A DNA stretch of 64,000 nucleotides from Sipunculus nudus (taxonomy: Eukaryota; Annelida; Sipuncula; Golfingiida; Sipunculidae). Location: assembly GCA_026874595.1 (NCBI GenBank), contig CM049313.1:64050159-64114158 (forward strand). Direction: 5' to 3'. Position numbers and translations under genes: made by a program. This document shows positions 36,320-49,900 of this stretch, piece after piece. The notes below the pieces were generated by a model, which had not been told where the DNA came from, made no database searches, and saw nothing but the letters and a program-made list of their open reading frames with translations. Position 1 is the first letter of the stretch. Every line of letters starts with the position of its first letter.

Positions 36320-37026
36320 TAGAGCCCTGCGCGGGCCGGAATTTAGTGCCCGTACCCGCCCCGCAAAACAAGCCTCCAGTTAGCCGCCGACGGCGACGCA
36401 ACAGGTTTTAGGTTTCTGTTGCGTCGCCGGCCTACCGAAGGGCTAACTGGGTTTATAGCACGATAAGATCTGTTAGTCTTAGAAAGGAAATTGAATCAAA
36501 ACATTTCCTTTGATTTCAACATACCAAAGTTCACATTATGTTGTAATAAAAAATAACCATTCTAGAAAATTCGAAAACATGAAGCACCTGTGACATTAAT
36601 AACTGTTTTATTTGTCCAGAAAGAATTGCAGCATTAACAGCCCGGAAGACATCTTGTATATGGTGGCAGTGCTGTATAATGCTATAGGCCTGTGTAGTAT
36701 TATGTTCATATTTTCACTTCCTTGGTGCAAAATAGTGCTGAGAATAGAACAGTAATGTTTTCCAGTGGTCAAATATGCAATACACATAGATGTACTGAAT
36801 ATTAATCAATGGATATATATGTTAAATCTCACAGTTAAGTATATGGAGTGTTATAATAATGGGCTAGCCTCCAGTCCGCAACCGCTCACAGCTGGAAAAA
36901 AAATCCGCCGCGCACCTATAAAGAAAAAAAAATAATAACCCGCACCCGCCCTGCTAATTTATCCTTCAACCTGAATCCGTCCCGCATTTTTACCAAAAAT
37001 TCAGTACAGAGGGGGTCGAGCTCTGG
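36320..37026. mobile_element. GC-rich hAT-like element or fragment
   Basis: Starts TAGAGCCCTGCGCGGGCC and ends GTCGAGCTCTG, with CCCGCACCCGCCCTG blocks inside that recur at 39363-39425. The ends resemble CAGAGCCCTGCGCGGG hAT termini. No clear target duplication. The similar block at 39363-39480, ending GAGTGCTCTG, could be the true far end, with R4 inserted between. Confidence 0.4.
36376..36450. repeat. Two-tier inverted repeat (GC-rich hairpin)
   Basis: Outer arms CCAGTTAGCC and GGCTAACTGG; inner arms CGGCGACGCAACAG and CTGTTGCGTCGCCG around an 11-base loop. It interrupts the CCCGCAAAACAAGCCT sequence of the hAT-like element. Confidence 0.85.
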
Positions 37027-37375
37027 GGCATGGTTATGTAAACGGATAGATCTCATTCTGCTTTGCCCATGCAGTTCTCTAAACCAGCCAGTGGTCTTTG
37101 GCCTATTCTAAGGAGCACACCTAAAGATTTGTGAGTTATGTAAGGATACATCGTAAACAAAGCCAGATGCAGCCCACGCAGTTGCTTATATAAGGTCTGA
37201 GGTTATAATGCGTTGCTCCTCTCAGCCATGTTATGTTATATGTGAGACTGGCTACAAGTATACAGTGGTGATTTGTATAAATATATAACACTATGGCCAG
37301 GTACATTAGTCCAATATCATAATCTCTCTCAAAATTCAGAGAATTTATATTTCACATGTACAACAGTATTTAAAA

Positions 37376-39277
37376 ACAAGTGACCCATGGGTCATGACGC
37401 TCAGCTGACTGGGAAGAGATTTGCAAAAGAAATTTTATCATCTGAATCGTAGTATATAACCATTCAATTTAAGCATCAAACAGATTAACCAACAGGCTGA
37501 GATTGTGTCTGTATTCATATATCTCAAAAATATAGAAAAAATGCTTAAACTTTAAAAAAAATACAGGTGGCCCCACCAGTCTGCAGAAACTAATAAAAAC
37601 ACTTAATGGTCAATATCCATGCAAAGAAGCATGGTGGTCTCTGGATTAGTTGTTCAGATACTTCAGTTTTTGTATCAAATTTTCCATTATTCTGAGGGAT
37701 ACTTTGAAGTCTTATAGCTTGAAGGATATGGGTAACAAAGACCTAAATTCAGGTTTCCACAGACACTTTTCATGGGCCTCCTTGCATGACAAGAATGAAG
37801 ATTCTAGGTCCAGTCTTTACAATTTGTACCCTGTTGACAGATAACCGCATCTTTAAAGGTCTCAAAAATAGAGAAAAAAATTCGTAAAAATTTGAAAAAA
37901 AATAGAGGTGGCGCACCCAGTCTGCTGAAACTGATAGAACACGTCATGATCAATATGTATGCCAAAATCATGAGCATCAGTGTTGTAGTTATTGAGAAAC
38001 TGAAGTTTTTGTATCAAATTTTTCATTATTCTGGGGGGTATTTTGGAGCCATACAGCTTAATGGATATGGGTAACAGAGACCTAATTTCAGGTTTCCATG
38101 AAGATTTTTCATGGGTCTTCCTGTGTGTAAAGAATGAAGATTCTAGGTCCAGTTGTTATAATTGTGCCCTGTTAACAGATGTTCATATCTTTAATAGTCT
38201 CAAAAATTGAGAAAAAAATTCGAAAAAAGCCCGAACAAATACATATGGTGCCACCAGGCTGCAGAAACTGATGAAACACTCCATGATCAATATCCATACA
38301 AACAATAATGGTGATCTCTGCATTAGTTATTCAGATACTTCAGCTTTTGTATCAAATTTTCCATTATTCTGAGCTGTACTTTGGAGTGCCATAGCTCAAA
38401 GGATATGGGTAACAGAATCCTAATTTCAGGTTTCCATGGAGACTTTTCATAGGTCTCTCAGAATGTCAAGAATGAAGTTTCTAGGTCTAGTCTTTATGAT
38501 TTGTGCCCTGTGAACAGATGTTCACATTTTTAAAGGTCTCAAAAATAGAGAAAACAATTCGTAAAAAATCGAAAAATACAGGTGGCGCCACCAGTCTGCA
38601 GAAACTGATGAAACATCTCATGGTCAATATGTATGCCAAAAATCATGACCATCAGTGATGTAGTTAATGAGATATTGAAGTTTTTGTATGAAATTTTTCA
38701 TTATTCTAGGGGGTTCTTTGGGGCCCCATAGCTCAAAGGATATGGGTAACAGAGACCTAATTTCTGGTTTCCATGGAGACTTTTCATAGGTCTCTCAGAA
38801 TGTCAAGAATGAAGATTCTAGGTCCAGTCTTTACGATTTGTGCCCTGTTAACAGATGTTCACATTTTTAAAGGTCTCAAAAATAGAGAAAAACATTCGTA
38901 AAAAAAAAAAAAGGTGGCGCCACCAGTCTGCAGGAACTGATGGAACATCTCATGATCAATATGTATGCCAAAAATCATGACCATCAGTGATGTAGTTAAT
39001 GAGATATTGAAGTTTTTGTATGAAATTTTTTACTATTCTGGGGGGTACTTTGGGGCCCCATAGCTCGAAGGATATGGGTAACAGAGACCTTATTCCAGGT
39101 TTCCATGGAGACTTTTTATGGACCTCTCTGGATGTAAAGTTAGAAGATTCCAGGTCCAGTGGTTACGATTTGTGCCTTGTTAACGGACAGACGGCCGGAT
39201 GGCCGGACGCACGACGGGCAAAGAATGATCGCTATAGCTCAGATGACTTACATAATTACAGTCAGCTGAGCTAAAAA
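37376..39277 (+). mobile_element. HINE-like element R4, near-complete copy
   Basis: The left end ACAAGTGACCCATGGGTCAT contains a 14-bp palindrome TGACCCATGGGTCA and then GCTCAGCTGACTG. The right end has CAGACGGCCGGATGGCCGG, then GCTATAGCTCAGATGACTTA and CAGTCAGCTGAGC, the inverse of the left end, then TAAAAA. Five core units of 332-342 bp start at GGTGGCCCCACCAGTCTGCAG (37567) and its variants at 37907, 38249, 38581 and 38913. Another copy begins at 63515 and runs off the window. Confidence 0.75.
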
Positions 39278-41150
39278 TGGAATAACCGAAGAAACATGTT
39301 CAGACTTATTTTTTACATTTTAGTGATCTTTTCGTTACTCCTCACTATTACCAGGTGTTCGGCCCGCAGAAACCCGCACTAGAATATGTTTTAATTTTTA
39401 GCCCACACCCGCCCTGCCCCGCAGATTTCGGTGTCAACTTGAAAGGTTTTTCGACGTTTGCCATCGAGTGCTCTGGTCTGTAATATCTCGGTATGTAAGT
39501 GTGATCGGTAATATCACCAGGAATATCACATTTTCATAACCATAGCAATAAGACATACGCATAAAGGGACTCGCTGTGATCGGCAAACAAGTGATCTAAA
39601 CAAGCTCACACGCGAGAGCGAGAAGACCAAGGCTTTGGTCCGAGAAATTGTTAAATTATTAGTAATATTTTACAGAAATTGCAGAAAGCATAATTTTTGT
39701 TAAAAAGTATGTCAAAATCAAAAAGAATTTATCGAATTCATAGAACTGCGCCTGTTGTCCCTAACACATTTCAACATGTCCCTTGATTTTGTTATTTCCC
39801 AAATAATAAAGATAAAAACTACCTGATCTTTACTGTGGAGATTCCTGTTGATGCCTCCTTCGTATATCAGAATTCTCTTTAGAACACTGTTTAATCATTA
39901 TCGGACCCAAAGTGAAACAGCAGACGACCATTATACGCACTGCGCATGCTCATGAAAAAAGTCCATTCTTCTTTGGATTTTCACACAACAGTCTGTACTG
40001 TTTCCACTTTTTGCCACATTCATTTTTCTTTCTCAGTTTTATACCTATTGTTTGGCAGCCTTGACTGCCATTACTTTAGGTTTGCGTCAGCCTGGTTTGA
40101 TGAATGACGCGCTAAAATCCCACGTCGAACTTTAGCAGTCAGCGGCAGCGTTATCTTGACATACAACTAGCCATTTTTAGGGGTTGGTGATAGTACGATT
40201 GATTAGAATGAAGCAGCTAATCATGCACAAGAACAGAAATAACGACTGAGCAACATTTTAAGTATAAAAAATATTTATTATATACCTTACACGCAGATTA
40301 AAAACAAGTTCCACATGTCATATACCTCTTGATCTTCTACCAGGTCACCTTAACAGTAACAATTTACGTCTGTGTGTGAAGGTGTGTGTTTGTGCACACG
40401 CCGATTCCCTTCTAGTTCATGAATGCAAAACAGTAAAAGCTGTTCAAAATAAATGCGTGAACCTTGTACTGATTATTCACTATATTATTACCCGATACTG
40501 CATACAAAATAAAAGAAATAAAACTAAGTTAAATTTGTATCTGACAATTTACGCTGTAATCTTTTCAGTGTAACAGAAGTTGTTTCTTTGCCTTTAGCTG
40601 GCTCACTCAGATAACCTTCAAGAGTCGGCACACATGATAGAAGTCAGGAATTCTCTTTGGCTTTTATCTTCCACATGCCTGGAAAGCCTTTTTATGATCC
40701 CTCTCGTAATTTCCCTAAGTGCTGCCGCTATAGATTATATAGGTCCCATATACACATATATTAGTCCAGTGTTTGTGGTGGCTATACATCTAAACTATGC
40801 AAGATCAAACATTGACACCTTACAAAACCGCAAAACCAAGATACAGGGTTAATCTGAGATGTGGGTAAACCTACCTACTTAACACCTCTAAGAAATGGAA
40901 ATCTGCGGGTGTTTGGAGTGGCTCAAGTTACGTTGAAATGTACAAGATCTATCCATAATGTTTCTCTGCTTGCACTTGTATTGTACCGATTAGTCCTATT
41001 CAAAAGTCATACATCAGCATTCATCTTAATTCACATAAATTACATCCTTACAAAGATAACTATCAAACTATAAAGATTCAGATTAAAGAAGATATCTTAT
41101 CTTGGTCTAAAGGTAACTATATTATAAGATATGTACTTAACTCTAGACTA
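39278..41150. other. Intergenic DNA, no gene recognised
   Basis: Holds the hAT-like GC block at 39363-39480 and otherwise unique sequence. Frames of 65-72 codons at 40376-41073 lack any recognisable domain. Confidence 0.4.
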
Positions 41151-41353
41151 CACGTTAAGCAGAGTCACTCACTACATAACAGGGGCGGAGTGGGGTGGAA
41201 AAGAGGCTTTGAAAAAGTGAGTGAAAGCGGCCCTAATTTAATGCCATCAGCTCACCCACAAAAACATTAAGTGCACATCATCAGCCCACAGGTTTGTTAT
41301 TGTTTTCACCATCAGCCCACCGGAAAACATCCCGGTATCCAGGTGGGCCAGTC

Positions 41354-41821
41354 CAGGCCTGCCAAAGGTAAATGACCGATAAAAAGGGGAAGTGCTCTGG
41401 GAAAAAAAGAGTAGGCTTCTTTGAAATAAAGAGTGAAAAAAAAAGAGTTAAATTAGCGTCAATTTCCCATTTTTCATCACAGACTGAATAAAGATGTGCT
41501 TTGCTTATAACAAATGTGTTTATAATCATTCTCAAAGTCAAAATCATACATGGTGCACATTCCTCTGCATGGAGATGAGGGTATTTTCCACATGCTGTGA
41601 CAGAAGCTGGACATTTGCACACAAAATAATAGAGAAATGTCCAATTCTTGTTCTCACTGGACTGTTAAATCAGGAATGAAATAGTAGTGTATATCTGAAT
41701 TCATTCACTGAAAAAGAGAGAAAAAAGAGTGATGTTGAAAAGAAAGAGTAATGAGTGTCTTTTAATAGGAAATCCTAAAAAAAGAGTGACTTTTTTAAAA
41801 AGAGTGATTTGGCAGGCCTAC
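41354..41821. mobile_element. MITE with CAGGCCTGCCAAA ends (R11, copy 1)
   Basis: Bounded by AGGCCTGCCAAAGG and TTTGGCAGGCCT, with multiple AAAAAGAGTGA motifs near both ends. Inside, CCCATTTTTCATCACAGACT and AATAAAGATGTGCTTTGC recur in copy 2 at 52170-55780. It sits within a larger repeat that begins AACAGGGGCGGAGTGGGG near 41179 and resumes with CAGTCCGCCACGC. Confidence 0.7.
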
Positions 41822-43016
41822 AGTCCGCCACGCTACAAAAGATTTCATATTTGGCCTTAAGTAACCTTATTTATTGGCAAAGATAAGCTCTACCATACGG
41901 TCTGTGTGCAAGTGTGTGTCACCAAACATGCATTAAAGCAAAATTCCATAGATAATATATACAACTGCAGTGCTACAATGTCTGGCCTTCGTAGTACAAA
42001 GTATATTAATTATACTGATACATAACCATGTACACATGACAAGTGTGCATCATGGCACAATGACACCAGTTAAGAAAGGTGTTAACATAACCTTCATATA
42101 TATATGCACCATGAACTAGAACTTCAGCAAACTGAATTTATACGGTATGACAAAATAAAAACAAATATCAATTTTCTAAACAACCTCCATACAGCTAATA
42201 CTGTCTGTTCCTGTGGTCCACAAGGGAGGATTTAGAGGGGCAGCAGGTTGCATGTGCCCTCTTTATTTTGACAAAGAAAGACTTAGGGATAGATAAATAT
42301 CCTCTTGTAACTTCCAAAACACAGTGCTGGATTTTGCTCCATGCATTTTCCCCTATTCCTCTGCATGTTAGAATATAATGTATAATGTCTACCAGTTCTC
42401 CTGGCACGCTTGCCAATGCCATGAAGCTGAACCCCACTTTCGAAAGTTCTGCACATGAATCTGACCACTTCCTAGTTTCAAATATTAATTTCCAGTCACA
42501 AATCTTTAACACAAATCTGATTAATAATTATTTACAGTTTTACAGCACCAGTATAGTTTATATACAAAAAGTTGATATTTAACTTAACTTAAGAAGTGAA
42601 ATCTTAATTTCACTAATTTTATTGGCAATATATGTAGCTTATACAGAAAAAGTTGTATTGATGATTTAAGTCCTTAATAAAAATAAGGTGTATCAACATT
42701 CTCTCAATATTAACATGAATTAAAATTATCACTCTGTTTCATACGCCAAATTTAAAATATCTGTCTCTAGTTTTCTCAAATAAGGTCATGGTAGCCTGAT
42801 TTGCTATATTTTAGTCCATCCACCACAAAATGCCACCAATACCTAATGCAGTAATAATTTAAAAGAAAAATGTACAGTATTAAAATATGCTGTAATCACA
42901 GAAGAGGACATTGGTCAACTAAATATACTCATATCAGCATGTGAAAATACAGCATCTTTTCATGATATATTCACTTAATTTTCATAAACCACTGGCTATA
43001 TTTTTTCATACATTCA
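41822..43016. other. Intergenic DNA downstream of RGP1, no feature seen
   Basis: Two overlapping minus frames at 42195-42512 have no recognisable domain. The stretch near 42220-42260 (GGGAGGATTTAGAGGGGCAG) resembles a worn transposon end. Confidence 0.4.
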
Positions 43017-43161
43017 TTATATATATATATATATATCTTGTGAAATATATATATATATATATAAATATATATATATACATATTTTTCATGATATATTCAC
43101 TTGATTTTTACTAAACCACTGGCTAAATTCATTCATTCATAATATATAATATATAATATAT

Positions 43162-43237
<76 letters not shown>

Positions 43238-43285
43238 GAGAGAGAGAGAGACACAGAGAGAGAGGAGAGAGGGGAGATATAAAGA
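43017..43285. repeat. AT and compound TA/GA microsatellites
   Basis: (AT)n at 43017-43078 and a compound (TA)n(GA)n tract at 43141-43285. The two lie on either side of a near-duplicated phrase (CATGATATATTCACTT, ACCACTGGCTA at 42959-43003 and 43088-43125). Confidence 0.9.
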
Positions 43286-43663
43286 GAGAACAGGTCCATT
43301 ATAAAAATTAATGTGAATTTCATAAATACATAAACAATTAAAAAAAAGTGCTGTATCAGCTTCAAAATTATATATATCATATGGGTTCTAATATATATTT
43401 GAAACAACTTTTGGATTGATTTGGAATTTAGGGGGTTTTGTTATTGAGGCTAACATAAAATATACACAGGTAAAAAAAATAACTTTGTGTATGTTAAGTT
43501 ACAAGCTTTAGAAAAGGAAATAAATGTTGTTCTTTAACAATTTCATTCACTCTTAGAAATCTAAAATTAAACGCAACAGTTACCATCCCGACATCAACTG
43601 CATTATTAATTACATACTTCACATGTACATTCCACACCTTGAGTGCACTTATATCACCAACAG

Positions 43664-43669
43664 TTTATT
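43664..43669 (-). terminator. RGP1: RGP1 polyadenylation signal
   Basis: AATAAA on the minus strand 27 bases past the RGP1 stop, with a GT-rich stretch following, implying a 3' UTR of only about 50-60 bases. Other signals further left cannot be excluded. Confidence 0.55.
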
Positions 43670-43695
43670 TATTTCATTATATTAAGTACAGTTAA

Positions 43696-43919
43696 TTATA
43701 TGATTGTGTGTATTTGTGACTGTAGGTAGGAAACTCCTGATGCATAAAGAGGATTGGTTGAAAAGACTTTGATTGGCAGGTCCCAGGTCATGGTCTCCAC
43801 GTCGATGTCCTGCTGAGCTTGCCAAATAACACTCTCAGCAGGATTGGTTGGTGGCTCCATCTGCTGGAGAGGTTGTGTAGCAGTGACAAATTCAAAGTGT
43901 AGCCGCCATCTCAAACAGA
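43696..43919 (-). CDS. RGP1: RGP1 last exon, residues 317-390 and stop
   Basis: Acceptor TTGTTTTAG. Encodes [16 protein letters not shown], then [18 protein letters not shown] and a short SQIHTII tail, stop TAA. Human ends [34 protein letters not shown] and TITI. Confidence 0.97.
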
Positions 43920-46900
43920 CTAAAACAAAGAAATGCTTTTTATTAAAATATCATTTCACCTTTGCTTTGTAACAAATTTAAGGGTAAAATCTCTTGCATT
44001 TGTTCCCTCCCTAATCAAACTGAGGATATAAACAATGAGAATATAGGACTACAGATCAGGGTTTTCAAACAGAAGAAAAATGGAGATAAAGTGTAAGAGG
44101 AAGAGGTAATAAAGGCCATGGTTGGTTTATATGATTGGTTTGTATTGATGAGCAAGAAATTGTTGCAAATAATATTTGGTGACCTGACCATGGGTTTCCT
44201 AATGTTGAAACTGAAGCATGTGAGCAGTTTGTGAACAAATGATCTGTAATATTACCATGATCATTAGTTGGCTTTTTGATTAACTGTTGACATTTCAGTA
44301 GTTTACACATTTGTTCAATTGAATCTTTTTTTGTATAATATATATTATTAAATATATATGTATTTTTTTATTAAATGTGTACAGTTGAAATATAACTAAT
44401 AAATATAACTAATTAACATCATAAAACAGTGCAAACAAAGCCTGATCTCAAATTCTGCTGAGGCAGGAAAATAATAAACAAATGTTTGTATTTAATCCTC
44501 ATTTTTTTTATCACATCAATTTTTTTATTATAAGTTTATATTTCTATTAATTTCCAATATAACATATATATCTGAATATAAAAGTTGATTCATAATTCTC
44601 AATTGCATCATCATAAATCTCAATCTTGTCAGATAACACCACATCAAGCAGACAAATGTTTATTTATTTTTTACCACAAAAATATATCTTTAAAATCTGC
44701 AAAACAATAAATATCTTAAAATAATACCTGATTTAGATTTCACAATTTTTAATTGTGTCTACATTTATCCATAATGTGCTTCATATTTTATAAATTTAAG
44801 CATACTCATGGGTTCAATTATATTTGTTAAAATCATTTAAAAGAAAACTGATTTCTTTAAAACATATTACATTACACAACATTGCATCTTCTGGATTACA
44901 CCTTGAATTAACTTTTCAAGGAAAGTTTTTGCATATCGGAGTGAAAACAGCATTACAATTAAGGAGATACAGTGAAAACAATAACAATTACTGCATAACA
45001 CTTGGTGGGTTGGGTTTGCAGATGGGGGGGGGGGGGGGGATTGGGGTCGTGATATGAGAATAACTGTACACCTGTCACAGCAGGGGATCTCCCCCAGTGA
45101 CTGTAACAAATCAGACACCCTGGCATGGCTGACTTCCAGTGACCTAGAGTGGGACCCTGCATCTGTAATCTGTAACCAAAGCAAATGACTACAATAGAGC
45201 CTCAAGAAAAAAATCAATAACTAGCCTAATTTTCAAGCTTTTATTTTCAAATTTCAGATTTAGACAAACTAAATATTTATGTTTACATGCTGTGAAAATT
45301 AAATCAATGGTACTTACAGGAAAAAAAAATATGCCATGGTCAAAATTGGGCATAATTTAAGGTACTGATTTTATTTTTATGCAAATAACTTAAAAAATTT
45401 ACAAAATTCAGATCTAATTTTGGATAAAGAATTGAATCTTAATTAAACATAGTTATATACTTGGGAAAATAGACTCTGATTTCAAATTTTTCATGTTAAG
45501 TGAGTAAATATTTTCCTTATTTTTTTCAAAGTCCATTATGTTTGGGCCCATAACTTAAAGAATTTATACTTAACAGATTTAATTTCTGGCATGTATATAG
45601 GAACTATATAGAGGAATATTTATGGTAAATATGAGGAAAAACAGATGAGTGTTTTGATATTAGGCAGTCCTGAAATGTGAAAATAGGTTTTTAATAAAAA
45701 TTGAGGTTTTTCCTTAATTTCTCAAAGGAATGAAGTCACAAAGACCCAGTTTTTGGCTTGGTAGGAGATCTTGGGGACATCTAACATTATGCTGAATTTT
45801 GGATTCCTAGGTCTTACGGTTTCAAAACGTGCCACATCTACGGACAGACGGACGGACTGACGGACAGACGGACGGACGACAGACAATGGACCACGACTAT
45901 AGCTCAGATGACTTATAGTCATCTGAGCTAAAAACTGAAGAGTCTGGGATGCTGAGGGTGAAATTTTGGTGCATCACATGGGAATTCAGAGCATCTCGAG
46001 GTATTGGTGATCTATGTCAAATTTTGAAGGGTTTTGTAAAATTGAATCTTTATTTCTTTACATGTCATTTTTTATCATGATATGATCATATATTGTGTCA
46101 TTATATATTTGATTAGATTGAGTCATCAGTCTTGGTATGTGACTGCTACAAGAGCTAAACTTTGATCCTCTTGGTCCAACAGCCAGAACTTTTGTGTGTC
46201 CTGTTGGATCATGGACCCCTGGAATGAGCGTTAAAGCGTGACACCTTGAGGGTCACTGACCCTTACCCCCCCCACCCCCGTGTTGAAATGAGCGTTAAAG
46301 CGTGACACCTTGAGGGTCACTGACCCTTACCCCCCCCACCCCCGTGTTGAAATGAGCGTTCAAGCGTGACACCTTGAGGGTCACTGACCCTTACCCCCAT
46401 GTTCCTGTAAGTCCTGATGTACTGTTTACACATTCCTGCCAAAACTGTCCCCCCCCGGGCATCATATAACACTTATAACACTTCCTTTGTATATAAGACA
46501 CAGTTCACAGTTAAAACAAGGAACCTATGGGTCACGACGCTCAGCTGTTATATATGATTAAAAAATATTATTTAGAAATGAGGCACATGCTGGTTTTGTG
46601 TGGTAATAAATATAAGCTGTATTATGAGTTGTTGTTGTTTAGCTTATGTATGATTTTGATAGTACCTTTGGAGACAGGGAAGAGGATTGATTTCATTTAT
46701 TTTATTAACAAATGGAGTACTATTGTCATACAGATTTTGACTTGGCCATATAACTTATAAGCAGAATATATAATATAAGGGTTTAACTATTAATTAAAAA
46801 AAATTACAAATATTGTCCCAAATATAATTTTTATTAAAAATAATAAGAGAATCATATGATTTTTTAAAATGAAATATAACTGAAATGATTATTAAAATAA

Positions 46901-49900
46901 TATTAAAGAATATATTCATGAATGCATTCATCAATACATTTTGAAAGTATTTGCACTGGTATTCATATACTTTCATTTTTACCTGAATTCCCATTCTTTA
47001 TGCAAGAAATTTTATAATGGAGTACATATTCATATTCGTATTTAAATACAATTACAAAGTATTTGCACCATGTCTGGTATTTATTCAGTTTTCACCAGAC
47101 AATGATGTTGAGAATCCAGAATATACAAATTTCACACATTTAATTAATGATCATAAGTACCTAGTTTTATGGCTTTTATTCATATTAAAAAATAACTGTA
47201 ATAAATTCATTTTGGACTAATTTCACATCAGTGTACACACTAGACACAGTAGGAATCTAGATTAATATTATCAACTGCATCTTTGTCTATCATTAATTTC
47301 CATCATATGATCCCTAATGATTAGTAATGAATGATATGATTTACTTCTTTATCATTAAAATTGAACTGAAAAATACCATAGGTGACTGCATGGTGTTATT
47401 TGGAATACGTGACATTCTATCCATCGATATAAGATTCTTATATCATCAGTAACTGCAAGTTAATTTCCTGTTATTATAAACTAACAAATTCCTTTTCTAT
47501 TTTTCTTTAATTTTTTATTAAAAACCAATAAAAATTTATTAATTTATTGTTTATTGTTATATTGTTGGTTAAAACTACTAGATGAGTTGGGTTGGACACC
47601 TGGATCAACTGTGGCTGGCCATAAGCTGCCTGGATTCCCATGTATGCCTCGCCTCAAGCATGCATAATTTGCTGAAAGTTCAACAAGGTCAACATACAGG
47701 TGACTCAAGAGGGGCTTGAGAGAGTCAAAGTCTGACAGGGTCTCATAAAAACATTAATAAAAGCTACAATTTTTGGCCAATTTCTTTCAGCTTTCTAAAC
47801 TTAAAAGCTGAAATCCTTATGTGTGCATGATATGAAAATTATATCAACAGTGCTCACAGGAAACAAACATGCCATGGTCAAAGTTGGCCAAAATTTAAGT
47901 TACTGATTTTACATTTATACTAATAACTTATAAAATTTGAAAAATTCATAACTAATTTTGGGTATTCAATTGAATCTTGATTAAATAATGTTACATCCCT
48001 GACAAAAAATCTCTAGCTTCAGCAATCCCCTTGTTAAGGGAGTAAATATATTTCTTGATTTTTTACAAAGAGCATTATGTTTGGGCCCATAACTTAAAAC
48101 AATTACGCAATACTGACATCATTCTGGCATGTGCATAGAGAATGAAAAATATGTATATTATTTATGATTAAAGTCAGATCAGTGGTTTTTATATTAGGCA
48201 GTCTTGAAGTGTAACAATGGGTTTTTAATGGAAAAATGAAGTTTTTCAATAATATCTTGAAGGTATTAAGTCCTAGTGATCAAATTCTTGGCATGGTAGG
48301 GGATTTTGGAGACATCTAGCTGTATGCCGAATTTAAGGAACTAAGAGCTGAAGCTGGGGAGCTGAGCTCTTGCAAACTGCATAACACTAGCTTGATGTAA
48401 AAAATATGTTACATGGTGCTTGAAAACCTGAATAAAATCTACAGTTTTTGATCAACTGGTTTCAAATTTTTGGTGTTAACAGTTGAAAAGGTAGCAAAAA
48501 CATGCTGTGAAAATTAAATCCACAGTACTTACAGGAAAAAAACATGCCATGGTCAAAGTTGGGCAAAATTTAAGGTACCAATTTTTTATTTTTATTAATA
48601 TTTTAAAAAATTTAAAAGATTTTCATCAAATTTTGGGTATACAATTTAATTTTGATTAATTAAAGTTATATTACTGGAAAAAAGGTCCATAGCTTTAACA
48701 TGTTTTGTGTTAAGTGATCAAATATCTTTCCTGATTTTTTACAAAATGCATTATGTTTGGGTCCATAACCTTTTTAAATTATATAATACAGACATAATTT
48801 CTTGAATGTACATAGGAACTATATAGAGGAATATTTATGGTAAATATGAGGAAAAACAGATGAGTGGTTTTGATATTAGGCAGTCCTGAAGTGTGAAAAT
48901 AGGTTTTTAATAAAAAATTGAGGTTTTTCCTTAATTTCTCAAAGGAGCCAAGTCGAAAAGACCCAGTTTTCGGCTTGGTAGGAGATCTTGGGGACATCTA
49001 ACATTATGCCGAATTTTGGATTCCTTGGTCTTACGGTTTCAAAACGTGCCACATCTACGGACGGACGGACGGACAGACAGACGGACGACAGACAATGGAC
49101 CACGACTATAGCTCAGATGACTTATAGTCAGCTGAGCTAAAAACAGGCAATACTGTGATTTTATTCCCTTATTCACTCAAAATTATTTAACCAGTATAAT
49201 TTCGTCCTTCTAAATATGATTCTTCACGAAATTTAAACATATTTCCCCAAGTATGATGATCTTTTATTTTTACATTTATAACAGGCAGAAGTAAAATTAT
49301 ATCTTATCTTTTTTTAAAAGGATAGGTCCATGGTCTATTGAATGGATGAAGGGATCCATATGATAAGAATGATATGTTTATTATTAAGCCTTCTAGATGT
49401 CAGGTTTTATATGCACCAGGTTAGGAATAATCCAGAAGTCATAACCTATTGTTCAGACATAAAAGCAAATTACACCATTATGCCATAGAGGCACCAGCAG
49501 GGTTCAAACCAGGGACCTCCAGCTCCAAAGTGGAACGCCTTGACCACTTGGCCATGTCCTACCCTACCATATCTAATCTTCTGCCCTTCTCTCTGACATA
49601 AAGAAGTTTATGCTCACTCCATTTTTAAGTAAGGCATTCAATCCATATGAATGCTTGGGTCAGACATTTCTGATAAAAAGATATAGAAAAGGAAAATATA
49701 TATCTTATGCTATACTCCCAAAGCAATGGAAAGACACTTCATGATTAGTTCTGTTTGCACACTCACTGCCAGTTTAACTGGCTGTTGATGGAGTTTAAGC
49801 AGAAAGGTACGCATTGAAATGTATCATGAATGATGCAACTGGCCTCCAATCAGGTATGCTGTTACACAGCATTAATCAAAAACATGTTACATAATGTCTA

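Noticed and set aside
42195-42512. 105-codon minus-strand frame as a gene downstream of RGP1
   Set aside because: No recognisable domain, no splice context, and part of it overlaps a worn transposon-like end.
49491-49563. A functional tRNA-Ser gene
   Set aside because: A and B boxes are good, but the anticodon arm leaves a 9-base loop and the long serine variable arm is missing.
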